Origin: Archivesica marissinica
Taxonomy: Eukaryota > Mollusca > Bivalvia > Venerida > Vesicomyidae
Reading direction: 5' to 3'
Length of the DNA stretch: 64,000 nt
Assembly (NCBI GenBank): GCA_014843695.1
Contig: CM026390.1
Span: forward strand, 13,742,904 to 13,806,903
This document shows positions 1-11,235 of this stretch, one piece after another. Both the position numbers and the translations under genes were made by a program. The notes beneath the pieces were generated by a model. That model was not told the origin of the DNA and did not search any database. It saw nothing but the letters and a program-made list of their open reading frames with translations. Position 1 is the stretch's first letter; every line of letters begins with the position of its first letter.

Positions 1-90
1 CGCCTCGGATGTCTACTTAACCAGGAATCCACTTTGACTATAATCACCGTAGACGATTCGCTCGCCCAGATGCATCGGCGGTGGCGAGTA

Positions 91-190
91 TATTAAAAGT
101 ATGCAACGGAAACTATCATCCAACAGCAGGTTAAATCCCCTATTAAAAGTATGCAACGGATACTATCATCCAACAGCAGGTTAAATCCCC
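91..190. repeat. Two-copy 50-bp tandem duplication
   Basis: Two adjacent 50-bp copies (91-140 and 141-190) differ at one position. The end of each copy (AGCAGGTTAAATCCCC) resembles the B-box region of the SINE-I tRNA head (GCAGGTTCGATCCCCC), so the duplication probably captured part of the degenerate SINE-I head that continues to the right. Confidence 0.85.
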
Positions 191-379
191 CGCTTGATCC
201 TATGCTAATAATAACACTATTTCAAATGGGACTTTAAACCGATGTCTCGTATCGATGCTTTACACCGTGCACGTAAAAGAACCAGAGGAGACTCTGGAAT
301 GGGTTTCTGTCTGTATCATTGCACTTCAGGAGGCGTCGCTCATGGGTAACCGGTAGCGACAATAAATAAACGTAAAACC
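187..379 (+). mobile_element. SINE-I copy, degenerate head, internal deletion
   Basis: The stretch matches the body of the tRNA-derived family called SINE-I here. It shows the hairpin CCAGAGGAGACTCTGG, then the block ending TGTATCATTGCAC, then directly the 3' module with GGAGGCGTCGCTCATGGG and the tail AATAAACGTAAAAC. The segment normally lying between the last two blocks is deleted. The head is present only as a weak match. Confidence 0.75.
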
Positions 380-539
380 ACCACTATACCAGCCATATTT
401 ATTCAATGTGACCACAGTTAACAAGATAGTGTTATCTTGCCCAATTTGTTGAATTTATTTTCCATTTATGTCATATGCCTTGCGGGGACCTAGGGCTACT
501 CGTTGTAATACTGTTTTCAATGTTCGTTGGGTGAAATAT

Positions 540-920
540 AATGAGAAACATTCAGTCAGTTACTGCCCCTGAATACTCCTAATAGTATATTGGTCCTCTT
601 AATTGGTTTCCTCTGTTGTTATCGTTGTTTCCTTTGCGCCACATGTTTTCCATTTTCACCCGTATTCTCGTCTTATAATTATGAAATTATTAAATATCGA
701 CAGATATCCTTTAGCATGTCCAATGAATACCATACTGTAAACATTGACTCAATTAATTAACATGAGTTTTGATAAATTACATTTATCCTAACGCAACATC
801 TGTTTAGACGACACCACTAAAAACAAAGGATTCCAACTAAAAGGATCAATATACATTTAGGGATAAATCTGACTTTATCCATCAAGGGAGGTAATAGAAA
901 AACCAGCAATGTCTCTCATT
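540..920. mobile_element. MITE-A copy (about 381 bp)
   Basis: The element is bounded by AATGAGAAACATT on the left and AATGTCTCTCATT on the right, an imperfect terminal inverted repeat. Related copies lie at 6781-7160 (same orientation), 24981-25183 (partial, inverted) and 52854-53226 (inverted). No transposase is encoded. No clear target-site duplication was found, so the superfamily is not assigned. Confidence 0.7.
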
Positions 921-1160
921 CAATCATACACTGAAACAAACAAATACCCCCTTAGTATACTTAACATGTAGTGTTTCTTTAATTAATATGTTTCTTGTGG
1001 CATAGTGTGCATGCTGAGGGCCTTAATTGCATTCAATTAGCCGTGTGTTATGTAAGATCGTTCGTAAAATAAAGTATTTACTAGTGTTATTAATAGACGT
1101 AGACCCGTTCAGTGCACGCTAGTAGTGTAGGGAGAGTGTATCCCCATTTTGGTGTAAACA

Positions 1161-1424
1161 GGTCCCTATTTGAATGGATGTAAAGCCCCCCTATTGGGAT
1201 GAACAGTCCCCCTATGTGAAGGGTCAATGGTCACGGGATGTACAGTCCCCCTATTTGAAGGGTCAATGGTCAAGGGATGTACAGTACCCCTATTTGAAGG
1301 GTCAATGGTCACGGGATGTACAGTCCCCCTATTTGAAGGGTCAATGGTCACGGGGTGTACAGTCTCCCTATTTGAAGGGTCAATGGTCAAGGGATGTACA
1401 GTCCCCCTATTTGAAGGGTCAAAC
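1161..1424. repeat. 39-bp tandem repeat, about 6-7 units
   Basis: The unit contains CCCCCTATTTGAAGGGTCAA followed by TGGTCACGGGATGTACAGT. Because 39 is 13 codons, open frames appear on both strands here. They are periodic, low in complexity and unlike any protein I recognise, so I treat them as non-coding. Confidence 0.9.
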
Positions 1425-1657
1425 GGTCAAACTTCTAGTCGGAAGGTAAAGAGGTTAAAGGGGAGGGAAATGTATACATATAAATAGGTATTCAGAAATA
1501 AGAACAACAGTTATACTTAATAAAATATATAATACATAATGACATTTAAGTATCAGGTGTGAGTAAATTATATTTATTTATAACACTTTCTAATATAAGT
1601 AAATGGTTCAAAGATGTCCGCAAGATATTTATATTATCGTGTGCCCCATGGTTAATT

Positions 1658-1943
1658 GTGTGTTTTACGTTTATTTATCGTCGCTACCGGTTGCCCATAT
1701 GAGCGACGCCTCCTGAAGGGATTAGTCATTTTAGATTTTTGGAGGATAGTGCAATGATACAGACAGAGATCCATTCCAGAGTCTCCTCTGCTTCATTTAC
1801 GTGCACGGTGTAAAGCACCGACACAAGACCTCGGTTTAAATCCCATCTGAAAGACTGTTAATTGTATTAGGGTCAGACAGGGGGTCGAACCTGCGACCAG
1901 TGGATTACCAGTCCAGTGTGTTACCACTGGACTACAGATCCGT
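1658..1943 (-). mobile_element. SINE-I copy, near full length
   Basis: On the minus strand it reads tRNA-like head (GTAGTCCAGTGG, then GGTTCGACCCCC), body with the CCAGAG/CTCTGG hairpin, 3' hairpin CGTCGCT...AGCGACG, then tail AATAAACGTAAAACAC. All modules are present in the usual order. Confidence 0.9.
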
Positions 1944-2002
1944 ATTCTACTGGCTGAAAGACTGTTAATATTAGTACCTAACTTATGTTCATTTTCCTCC
2001 GC

Positions 2003-2275
2003 CTCCGTGGTCGAGTGGTTAAGGTCGCTGACTTGTATACCACTGTAACCTATCATCACTGATGGTCACGGGTTCGAGCCCCGCTCAGGTCGTGTCTCAT
2101 TTATATGAAAAAGTTGGCAGTTTCTTACGGAGGTTGGTGCACCCAAGTACTGGTTAAACGTTGGAGCCTGCCCAGGAAAGGTGTTGTTAGGTAAACTGCC
2201 CGCTGGCGATATAGCCCGTAATGGTGCTGATGCAGGCGTAAAACCCGAAATATAACATAAAATATAACATAAATG
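2003..2275 (+). mobile_element. SINE-IV copy (Ser/Leu-like tRNA head)
   Basis: The head reads GCCTCCGTGGTCGAGTGGTT and later GGGTTCGAGCCCCGCTC, a tRNA-like sequence with a long variable-arm region. The body matches the inverted copy at 50528-50784: TCTCATTTATATG, AAGTTGGCAG, GGTGTTGTTAGGTAA and GCAGGCGTAAAACCCGAA near the 3' end. Two separated copies sharing both head and body make this a SINE family rather than a tRNA gene. Confidence 0.8.
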
Positions 2276-2324
2276 TTCATTTTCCAACGTGATGGCCACC
2301 TGCTCATTTGTCCGTCTAGATCGT

Positions 2325-2858
2325 TTAAAGCGATATTACATCGCAAAAAGCAAATAAAATGCATTTGTGCACGTATAAATGCATTGCTACTACACATTCT
2401 TCCGAATACATTCGAACACTCATATTGAATCAATAAACAGTGTTTTTGTGATCTACAAACTTTCAAAATTGAAAGTAGGATTTCATATAACGGATCATCC
2501 ATGCTCCTGAATTGACATTTATTTGTCATCGGAGTCAATACTAAACGCGAGATACTGTTGTTTAGAGATAATTGAACTAAGATTAATCTACAAATAAATA
2601 TGCACAGACACAAATGTGAGATATAGCGGTAAATATGTACCATACATCGTGTTATTCAGGATACACGAGTTTTATTACGCATGCATGTCGAATCTATTTA
2701 CATTATTTTGTTTATGTCAACAAACGGCGTATACGACGTTTGTTTATTAATTGAAATACTCAGTATTTGAGGCAAATATTTGGGGAACAATTATACCATA
2801 TAATAGGAAAATACATTCTGTAGAAATTTGCGTTTTCAATAATGTTGTGTCGCTTTAA
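2325..2858. mobile_element. MITE-B copy (about 534 bp)
   Basis: It starts TTAAAGCGATATTAC and ends GTGTCGCTTTAA, giving short terminal inverted repeats of the form TTAAAGCGA. The interior is shared with 4192-5177 and 14652-15106. No coding capacity is seen. The short open frames inside are not conserved between copies. Confidence 0.75.
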
Positions 2859-2880
2859 CATAGCACATAACTTAGACATG

Positions 2881-3990
2881 CTATGAGCTATCTAGTGGTC
2901 TGATCATCACGTGACGATGTAATGTTGTTTCTGTATGCCCAACCATTCAGTGCCGTACGTCTCACGGTAACATAACATGATATGGGAGATCTAGTGGTCT
3001 GATCATCACGTGACGATGTAATGTTGTTTCTGTATGCCCAACCATTCAGTGTCATACGTCTCACGGTAACATAGCATGATATGGGATATCTAGTGGTCTG
3101 ATCATCACGTGACGATGTAATGTTGTTTCTGTATGCCCAACCATTCAGTGTCGTACGTCTCACGGTAACATAGCATGATATGGGATATCTAGTGGTCTGA
3201 TCATCACGTGACGATGTAATGTTGTTTCTGTATGCCCAACCATTCAGTGTCGTACGTCTCACGGTAACATACATGATATGGGAGATCTAGTGGTCTGATC
3301 ATCACGTGACGATGTAATGTTGTTTCTGTATGCCCAACTATTCAGTGTCGTACGTCTCACGGTAACATAGCATGATATGGGATATCTAGTGGTCTGATCA
3401 TCACGTGACGATGTAATGTTGTTTCTGTATGCCAACCATTCAGTGCCGTACGTCTCACGGTAACATAACATGATATGGGAGATCTAGTGTCTGATCATCA
3501 CGTGACGATGTAATGTTGTTTCTGTATCCCAACCATTCAGCACTCTCCGGTAACAGCAGAATGGTATCAGTCTGATCATCACTGCGATGTAGTTTTCGTA
3601 TGCCAACCATCAGGTCTCGTCTCCGGTAAAAGCTATAGGAATCAGTGTCGATCATCACTGCGATTATTGTTCTGTACCCAACATTAGTGTCGTACGTCTC
3701 ACGGTAACATAGCATGATATGGGATACATGGTCTGATCATCACGTGACGATGTAATTGTTTCTGTATGCCCACCATTCAGTCGTCTCTCCGTAACATACA
3801 TGATAGGGAATCTAGTGGTCTGATCATCACGTGACGATGTAATGTTGTTTCTGTATGCCCAACCATTCAGTGTCATACGTCTCACGGTAACATAGCATGA
3901 TATGGGATATCTAGTGGTCTGATCATCACGTGACGATGTAATGTTGTTTCTGTATGCCCAACCATTCAGTGTCATACGTCTCACGGTAAG
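2881..3990. repeat. 99-bp tandem repeat, about 11 units
   Basis: Units share GATCATCACGTGACGATG and a CGTCTCACGGTAACATA block with a 99-bp period (33 codons). This produces periodic open frames on the minus strand. Outer units are nearly identical, while those at about 3480-3830 carry many small deletions. The open frames are repeat artefacts. Confidence 0.9.
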
Positions 3991-4191
3991 ATAACATCAT
4001 AAAGCATACCATATTTCACTTCCTTCTTACAGCATGCTCATGTCACATTATCCAATCAGCACGGTTTCGATCATTACTATTTATTTTTTTAATTTCCGCT
4101 TCAACAGCAAACATTGCACATTTATTTCCTCTGTTATGCTGCCTAGTTGTTGTAGAATGTAATTATATTGCTAGTCTTTAGTTAAAGCGAC

Positions 4192-5177
4192 ACTATATCG
4201 GTGAAAACGCAAATTGCTACAGAATGTAATTTCCTATTATATGGTATAACAGATTTCCCAATATTTGTCTCAAAAACTGAGTATTTTAACTAATAAACAG
4301 ACGTCGTATACGACGTTTGTTGACATAACAAAATAATTTAAATAGGGTCAACATGCATAATACAACGCGTGTATCCTGAATGACACGATTTATGTTACAT
4401 ATTTATCGTTATATCTCACATGTGTGTCTATTAATATATATTTTTTATCTTGTAATGTAATGCGCTCTAATCAGATTAGTCTAAAAATAAATATTTATAG
4501 ACACACATGTGAGCTATAACGATAAATATGTAACAAGAAGCAAATAAAATGCATTTTTTTCACGTATAAATGCATTGTTACTACACATTCTTCTGAATAC
4601 ATTCGAACAATAACGTTGAATCAATAAACAGTGTTTTGTGGTATACAAATTTCAAAAGTGAAAGTAGGATTTTATAGAATGATCATCCGCGCTCCTGAAT
4701 TGACGTTTGTTTGTCATTGGAGTCAATACTAAACACGCGATACTTTCGATTAGAGATAATTTAATTAAGATTAGTCTACAAATAAATATGCATAGACACA
4801 CATGTGAGATATCACGGTAAATATGCACCATACATCGTGTTATTCAGGATAAACGAGTTGTATTACGCATGCATGTCGAATCTATTTACATTATTTTGTT
4901 ATATCAACAAACCGCGTATACGACGTTTGTTTATTTGTTGAAATACTCAGTTTTTGAGGCAAATATTTATATATATATATATCTCTAAACGACAGCATCA
5001 CGAGATTAATATAGACTCCAATGATAACCGCTAGATGAAATCCTACATATCACAAAAACACTGTTTATTGACACACCGTTAGTGTTCGAATTATTTCGGA
5101 AGACTTTGTAGTAGAAATGCATTTATACGTACAAAACGCATTTTATTTGCTTTTTGCGATGTATTGTAGCTTTAAAA
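4192..5177. mobile_element. Compound of at least three partial MITE-B copies
   Basis: The segment opens with TTAAAGCGACACTATA and ends with a MITE-B terminus. Inside, family blocks recur in alternating orientation. The block containing CTCACATGTGTGTCTAT (about 4415-4433) reappears inverted at about 4496-4514. A third copy is joined through an AT dinucleotide run near 4970-4980. This looks like MITEs inserted into, or recombined with, each other. Confidence 0.7.
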
Positions 5178-5349
5178 ATGTTAAATGAATGTTGTCCTTT
5201 TAAGTCCGTCTATAAGTGTTTTACACTCTACCAATAGAAATGCACTCGAATTGTGTACATATTAAGGTCAACATGTTTTATGGTATCAACTATCAAGTGT
5301 TGTTATTGTATTACAGGCTACACTATTGTGAATTGTAAGTAGAACGTCA

Positions 5350-6262
5350 TATGATTGCCAGGGTGAATATTTCATATGAATGACAGGGTGGGTATTTTAA
5401 ATGAATGATAGGGTGGGTATTTCATACGAATTGCAGGGTGGGTATTTCATACGAATGGCTGGGTGGGTATTTTAAATGAATGACAGGGTTGGTATTTTAA
5501 ATGAACGACAGGGTGGGTATTTTAAATGAATGATACGGGGTGGGTATTTCATACGAATTGCAGGGTGGGTATTTCATACGAATGGCTGGGTGGGTATTTT
5601 AAATGAATGACAGGGTTGGTATTTTAATGAACGACAGGGTGGTATTTTAAATGAATATGGTGGGTATTTAAATGAATGATAGGGTGGGTATTTCATACGA
5701 ATTGCAGGGTGGTATTTCATACGAATGGCTGGGTGGGTATTTTAAATGAATGACGGGTGGGTATTTTAAATGAATGATAGGTGGTATTTCATACGAATGC
5801 AGGGTGGTATTTCATACGAATGGCTGGGTGGGTATTTTATGAATACGGGTTGGTATTTTAAATGAACGACAGGGTGGTATTTTAAATGAATGATAGGGTG
5901 GGTATTTAAATGATGCAGGGTGGGAATTTCATATGATACAGGGTGGTATTTTAAATGAATGATAGGGTGGGTATTTTAATGAATGATAGGTGGGTATTTT
6001 AAATGATGGCAGGGTGGGAATTTCAAATGAATGACAGGGTGGGTATTTTAAATGAATGACAGGGTGGGTATCAAAGTTTAAATGAATGATAGGGTGGGTA
6101 TTTTAAATGAATGGCAGGGTGGGAATTTCATATGAATGACAGGGTGGGTATTTCATACGAATGGCTGGGTGGGTATTTTAAATGAATGACAGGGTGGGAA
6201 TTTCATATGAATGACAGGGTGGGTATTTTAAATGAATGACAGGGTGGGAATTTCATATGAGA
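5350..6262. repeat. 25-bp minisatellite, about 36 units
   Basis: The unit is roughly GGGTGGGTATTTTAAATGAA plus TGACA, with variant blocks CATACGAATTGCA and CATACGAATGGCT. Variants recur in the same order (for example 5405-5480 and 5525-5600), showing duplication of multi-unit blocks. Many single-base losses occur between 5630 and 5950. Confidence 0.9.
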
Positions 6263-6780
6263 TGGGTAGAATTATACATACATAACTTATATAACTTATG
6301 TACGTATGTATACGTCATGATTAAACAAACTTATGTTCTGTTCTATAAAACATTATTATTTAGTGAGTATTTATAATTACTGGCTATTTGTGATTTGTGT
6401 TTTACGGAGTGCATATCAAATCAAAATATATAATGTGTACTCCACGCTTGCAGAATAATATTTAACGACAATAACCAAATCGAACCAACTAGAATCGTTC
6501 AGAGATTGTTTTTAATGAATTATTGCCGACGAGAAGAATTATTTAATGTAAACACTGAAATAATATAAAATAATCATTTTTATTATAAGACCAACTCGTT
6601 TATTGTAATATTTCCACTGTCCACTCCTTTAGCATTTATCAAAGTGGAATAACAAGGTGATATTTGCCCAACAGCTTTCATAGTGATGCATGTCTGCAAG
6701 TTTATCGCAAATCCATTGGCAACTGTACACGAGTTAATATGGTTTGAAGAAAATGTTCACATGCACGTATAATGGAAACC
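6263..6780. other. No feature recognised
   Basis: AT-rich unique-looking sequence between the 25-bp array and a MITE-A copy. I see no coding potential, RNA gene or repeat boundary here. Confidence 0.6.
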
Positions 6781-7160
6781 AATGAGAGACATCCGTCAGT
6801 TACTGCCCCTGAATACTCCCTAAATAAAAGTATATAGGTCCTCTTTAGTGTTTCCTCTGTTTTTATCATAGTTGCATTTGCACAACATGCTATCAATTTG
6901 CATCCATTTTCTCGTCTTACAATTAATGAATTACTATAAATTATCCCTACAGTAAACTCGGTGAGTATTTATCTGAACAAATTTGTTATCAATTAATTAA
7001 CATGATTTTGATAAAATCACAATTACCATACCGCAACATATGGTTAGGGAACAACAGCAAAAACAAAGGAGCCCAACTAAACGGAACGATATACAGTTAT
7101 GTATTAAACAGACTTTATATGCCAAGGGAGATAACAAAACAGCCAGCGATTTCTCTCATG
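6781..7160. mobile_element. MITE-A copy (about 380 bp)
   Basis: It begins AATGAGAGACAT and ends ATTTCTCTCATG, and follows the interior order of the 540-920 copy: the TTACTGCCCCTGAATACTCC block, then a TTTTCTCGTCTTACAATTA block, then AACAAAGGAGCCCAACTAA. Confidence 0.75.
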
Positions 7161-7221
7161 AGGTCCATATTTTCATCCAGACTGTACATAGCAGATCATT
7201 CTATCCGTGCACAATTGGACT

Positions 7222-7468
7222 TATGTATATATAAACTTTATTTATTTTACAACGATTGCGAAGCAAGTTTTACCAACTTATATTAATCACTCTCGTTGGC
7301 TCGGATGAAAGCGTATATGTGGTCATTCATGTGGGAGGAAACCGGAGTACCCGGAGAAAACCCACCTGTCCGATCTGGCGACCATCTCACATACTTCCCC
7401 TGTCCGAGGATCGAACCCGGGTCGCATTTGTGAGAAGCGAGCGCGCTAACCACTGCGCTAATCGGACA
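7222..7468 (-). mobile_element. V-SINE superfamily copy, full length
   Basis: On the minus strand the tRNA-like head has TGTCCGATTAGCGCAGTGG and GGGTTCGATCC. The conserved V-type domain GGTTTTCTCCGGGTACTCCG / GTTTCCTCCCAC follows, then the tail GAGAGTGATTAATATAAG ... GCAATCGTTGTAAAATAAAT. TTGGACTT flanks both sides (7213-7220 and 7470-7477), a likely 8-bp target duplication. The V-domain identification rests on recalled similarity to vertebrate HE1/DANA and molluscan RUDI elements. Confidence 0.85.
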
Positions 7469-7671
7469 TTTGGACTTCATAGAGGATGCAACTGTGATAC
7501 AAATGTGTGGCAAATTCTAGGAGTTAGGCTGACATATGGAACGACAGACAAACGGACGGACAAACACTAATGGGTGGTGAACAACGACTAACATGAACTA
7601 GTATGAAGCATACATGTTCTTAACAACCAGTTAGGGGCAGTGCCCATCTACAAATAGAACTTTGTTATGTT

Positions 7672-7960
7672 TGTGTGTGTTTTACGTTTATTTATCCACA
7701 CTGGACTGGTAATCCAGGGATCGCAGGTTCGATCCCCCGTCTGACCCTAATAAAATTAGCAGTCTTTCAGATGGGACGTTAAACCGAGGTCTCGTGTCGG
7801 TGCTTTACACTGCACGTATACGAACCAGAGGAGATTCTGGAATTGGTCTCTGTCTGTATCATGCACTATCCTCCAAAATCTAAAATAACTAATCTCTTGA
7901 GGAGGCGTCGCTCATATGGACAACCGGTAGCGATGATAAATAAGCATAAAACACACAGAA
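7672..7960 (+). mobile_element. SINE-I copy with an inverted piece of its own tail in front
   Basis: From about 7698 the element is a normal plus-strand SINE-I (CACTGGACTGGTAATCC onward) ending in ATAAAACACACAG. Positions 7672-7697 are the reverse complement of the SINE-I 3' tail (GTGTGTGTTTTACGTTTATT). The copy therefore carries about 24-bp inverted ends. Confidence 0.8.
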
Positions 7961-8201
7961 TGGATACACAGACACATCAAATCCACATTGCCTGTTTTAA
8001 CCTCAATGCGATGAATTCAGGAATGAGAGCTCGAGAGCAAGTTAAACTAATGTTGTGAGAACTAGTTTCGCAATCGATCTCAAACAAATTGTGTATAAAC
8101 TAATTAAGACGCAATGTTGAATACTTATGTTTAGAAATTGTTAAAATCACTTAAAACGTTCTTACTGCAATGTCAAGAAACCACATTGCAAACACAATCA
8201 A

Positions 8202-8711
8202 GCCTCAGTTTCCACCAATGGCCTCAGTGTCCATCAATGGTCTCGGTGTTCATCAATGGCCTCAGTGTCCATCAATGGCCTTCAGTGTCCATCAATGGCC
8301 TCAGTGTCCATCAATGTCCTCAGTGTCCATCAATTTCCTCAGTGTCCATCAATGGCCTCAGTGTCCATCAATGGCCTCAGTGTTCATCAATGGCCTCAGT
8401 CTCCATCAATGGCCTCAGTTTCCACCAATGGCCTCAGTGTCCATCAATGACCTCAATTTCCATCAATGGCCTCAGTTTCTACCAATGGCCTCAATGTCCA
8501 TCAATGGCCTCAGTTTCCATCAATGGCCTCAGTGTCCACCAATTCAGTGTCCATCAATGTCCTCAGTTTCCATCAATGTCCTCAGTGTCCATCAATAGCC
8601 TCAGTGTCCATCAATGGCCTCAGTGTCCATCACATCAATAGCCTCAGTGTCCATCAATGGCCTCAGTGTCCATCAATGGCCTCAGTTTCCATCAATGGCC
8701 TCAGTGTCCGT
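8202..8711. repeat. 19-bp minisatellite overlapping the 3' end of the Kelch gene
   Basis: The unit CCTCAGTGTCCATCAATGG recurs about 27 times with G/T, C/A and G/T variants. Three units make 57 bp, so plus-strand open frames appear, but they are repeat artefacts. The first units (right side) overlap the coding end of the minus-strand BTB-Kelch gene. Confidence 0.95.
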
Positions 8712-10528
8712 TGTGTCCTGGACGTTTTCCTCAGTCCTCTCATCTACTAGAAACTTTTTATTGATTGCTATTTTCACGCAACTATCTATCAGTCTTGCGT
8801 TCGGTAATGGCACTCTCGCTTTTTCCGCTTCGCCGGTTTCAGTTTTAAATACAATCATTTCCCGCGTTAATGACGTGTCCTCGTTTTCCCCACCAACAAT
8901 GAAAATGTTACCTCTGTATTGAACTGCTCCGTAATGTATCCGACGGAATGATTTCACTGTCCCGACCAGATTACAAACCTGTCCGTTTCCAGACGGATTG
9001 TATTCCACAACTTTCCCACTGAAGAAAATAATGAATATCCTTTTACCAGACGTCACGGTTTTTGTAAGTTTTGAAATAATGGAAAGACTCGTGATTTTCG
9101 TGCATTCGTTAGTTCTTGTGTCGAAACACTGGACGACCCCAGTGTCCGATTTGTCATTCTTTTCGCCACCAAAGAGCAAGATTTTCTCGCCAGTTACAGC
9201 AGAGGAGAATGAACTGACTGGTATTGGAAGTTGGGCGACCTCGTCCCATCCATCCTCACTCATGTCGTACTTTTCAATACTGGGCAGCATGCGGTTACCT
9301 TCTACCAGACGATGGTCATACCCGCCTATAGCGTACAAAGTGTTTGTGAGCGCGACCATTATATGCCGTCTGCGACCCTGACACAACGGTTTGCCGATCT
9401 TCCATTTGTTTTTATCAGACCGGTATTTTAAGAACGTCTGAGTCCGGCTACCACCCCCGGTGAGATAAATGTCGTTCCCATAGGTACAGGTTGCGAACTC
9501 AATACCGGGGTCATACGGCAACGCTTCTAACCTATACCATTTCTCCACGGCAAAACCGTAAGCCAAAACGTCATTACAGCGTTTATACGGAGGGTGCATT
9601 GACATACACCCTCCCATAACGACTAACACTTCATCAAATTGACTGCATCGTCTATGGTGAGTTACCGTGGAGTTAGCCTCCTGCCGACGAGCCGGCAGAA
9701 GTTTATATTGTATTGCGTCATCTACGTACTGTTGCGCAAACCGATCGGCCACTACAGGCGATGCTTCAGTACTCTTCAACAGCGCTAACCTTTCAGCAGA
9801 TATATGGCCAAGCCGTACATTTGCCAGTATCTGTCCAAGCTTCTGCTTTCTTGAGTTTGGGTCGCCGCGGCGCGCCCATGCGAACACGGCGTCTAGAATC
9901 AATTCCTCCGCCGGGACGTCGAGTACATCATCTTTGATGATTTGAATAAGTTCATAGGCGTCTAGACGCATAAACGCGTCTGTTTTATGCAGCTTTACAA
10001 AGTTTTTCAATATTTTCTTGATAGCTCTGACTCGTACCTTTTCCCAGCTGTGAATCAATGATAGTCTCCAAATATCGATGCAGTTATCCATGTCTATATA
10101 CGGTTCCAACACACACTCACACTTTTCACATAGCGTTTTGATTTGCAACAAGGACGACGCTTTCAGTAATTTTATCACATTTTCTTGTGTTACAACCTCT
10201 TTTCCAGTATAAATATATTCCATAACCCACTGAAACGTATCGGCTTCCATTTCTTTAAAAATAATCTCCCCGCTCACGCTCTCGCGCATGCCCGATGAAA
10301 ACATGGCGTCGAAATATGGAGAGGTGGCAAACAAAACCGCCTTATGGCAGTTGAAAACTTTGCTTTCTACCATGATTTTGATGTCAGAATGGGCTCCTGT
10401 AACCCACAGCTTCTCTAGCCCATCTGACAGATGGTTTAGACGAGGGGACACTGATTCAGCAGCTGATGACGTCATACTTTGAGCATCACAATCTGCATCG
10501 TCGTCATCATCGCCAGGTTCATCCGAAT
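8682..10528 (-). CDS. BTB-BACK-Kelch (KLHL-family) protein, 3' exon
   Basis: It encodes about 615 residues. KLHL proteins usually act as substrate adaptors for cullin-3 ubiquitin ligases in the cytoplasm. That role is inferred from the family. Counting from the first open codon near 10544, a BTB domain spans about 42-148 (conserved CHKAVLFATSPYF), a BACK domain about 153-255, and six Kelch blades about 305-590 with Gly-Gly pairs at MGGC, TGGG, IGGY, FGGE and VGGE. The fifth blade (FFSGK) is degenerate. The open frame has no ATG before residue 24 (ATG at 10475). On the minus strand the sequence just before 10528 is TTGTATTTACAG, a good splice acceptor, so I place an exon start there. An upstream exon probably supplies the start. 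An acidic run (DDDDDADCD) precedes the BTB domain. The last residues, TEAIDGN, and the stop come from the 19-bp minisatellite. The KLHL orthology group is not resolved. Confidence 0.92.
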
Positions 10529-10594
10529 CTGTAAATACAAGCACATTTGTTGAATCTAACTAACCATAATTATGTACGTATACACAAAAACATG

Positions 10595-10811
10595 ATCGTG
10601 ATAGCGCGATGGATGCGCGTTCGCTTCAAGTCCGGAGTTCGAGCCCCGCTGGAGCCGTTACGATTGTGCCCTTAGGCAAGTCTTTTAAATTCCACGTTGC
10701 CTCTTCTCTCTCCCTCATGGCGATGGATTCCATCAGGAATGAGGTTTCGAGAGTGATTAATATAAGTTATAATTACTTGTTTCGAAATCGAGCTAAAATA
10801 AATTTGTTTAA
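10595..10811 (+). mobile_element. SINE-III copy
   Basis: The tRNA-like head (GATAGCGCGATGG ... GAGTTCGAGCCCCGCTGG) is followed by ACGATTGTGCCCTTAGGCAA, GGCGATGGATTCCATCAGGA, then the tail GAGAGTGATTAATATAAG ... AATCGAGCTAAAATAAAT. It lies about 65 bp upstream of the Kelch exon, on the opposite strand, probably in its intron. Three more copies are at 11767, 15407 and 56141. Confidence 0.88.
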
Positions 10812-11235
10812 ACTGAATTTGAATAATGTACTTATTTCCCATGCGGTTCCACGCATACGATTGCATGAGACAACAATCGACATGTACACAGGTACGTACA
10901 AGTGGCAACCATTTTTTGGAACACTATTGTTTTTCTTCTTGGTTTTTTTAGGTTAAATGTTCCGTCCCACCGGGAGCTTAGGTCATATGGCGAGTTATCT
11001 AGGTAAGTTTTCTAATGTTGAAATATAATAAGTAATGGCTTGACGTTTAAATTTCTCTGCATGCACAGTTCGGGTTGTTCACGATAGATTTACGGAAAAG
11101 GTCGTAATTTAATTAGCTATAGCCAAGGCGTATACGAGTATGTAACACATGACCAGGCCAAAATAGACAACTTGTCGAGCGAACATGGTATAAATGTTGA
11201 AAATAGATTAAAAGAATAAAAGAATGATCCCAAGA
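10812..11235. other. No feature recognised
   Basis: Unique-looking sequence between a SINE-III copy and the 26-bp array. It may be intron of the Kelch gene. I found no convincing upstream exon here on the minus strand. Confidence 0.5.

Noticed and set aside
2888..3984. Minus-strand frames with a 33-residue period
   Set aside because: 99-bp array artefact. The frames break in the decayed middle units.
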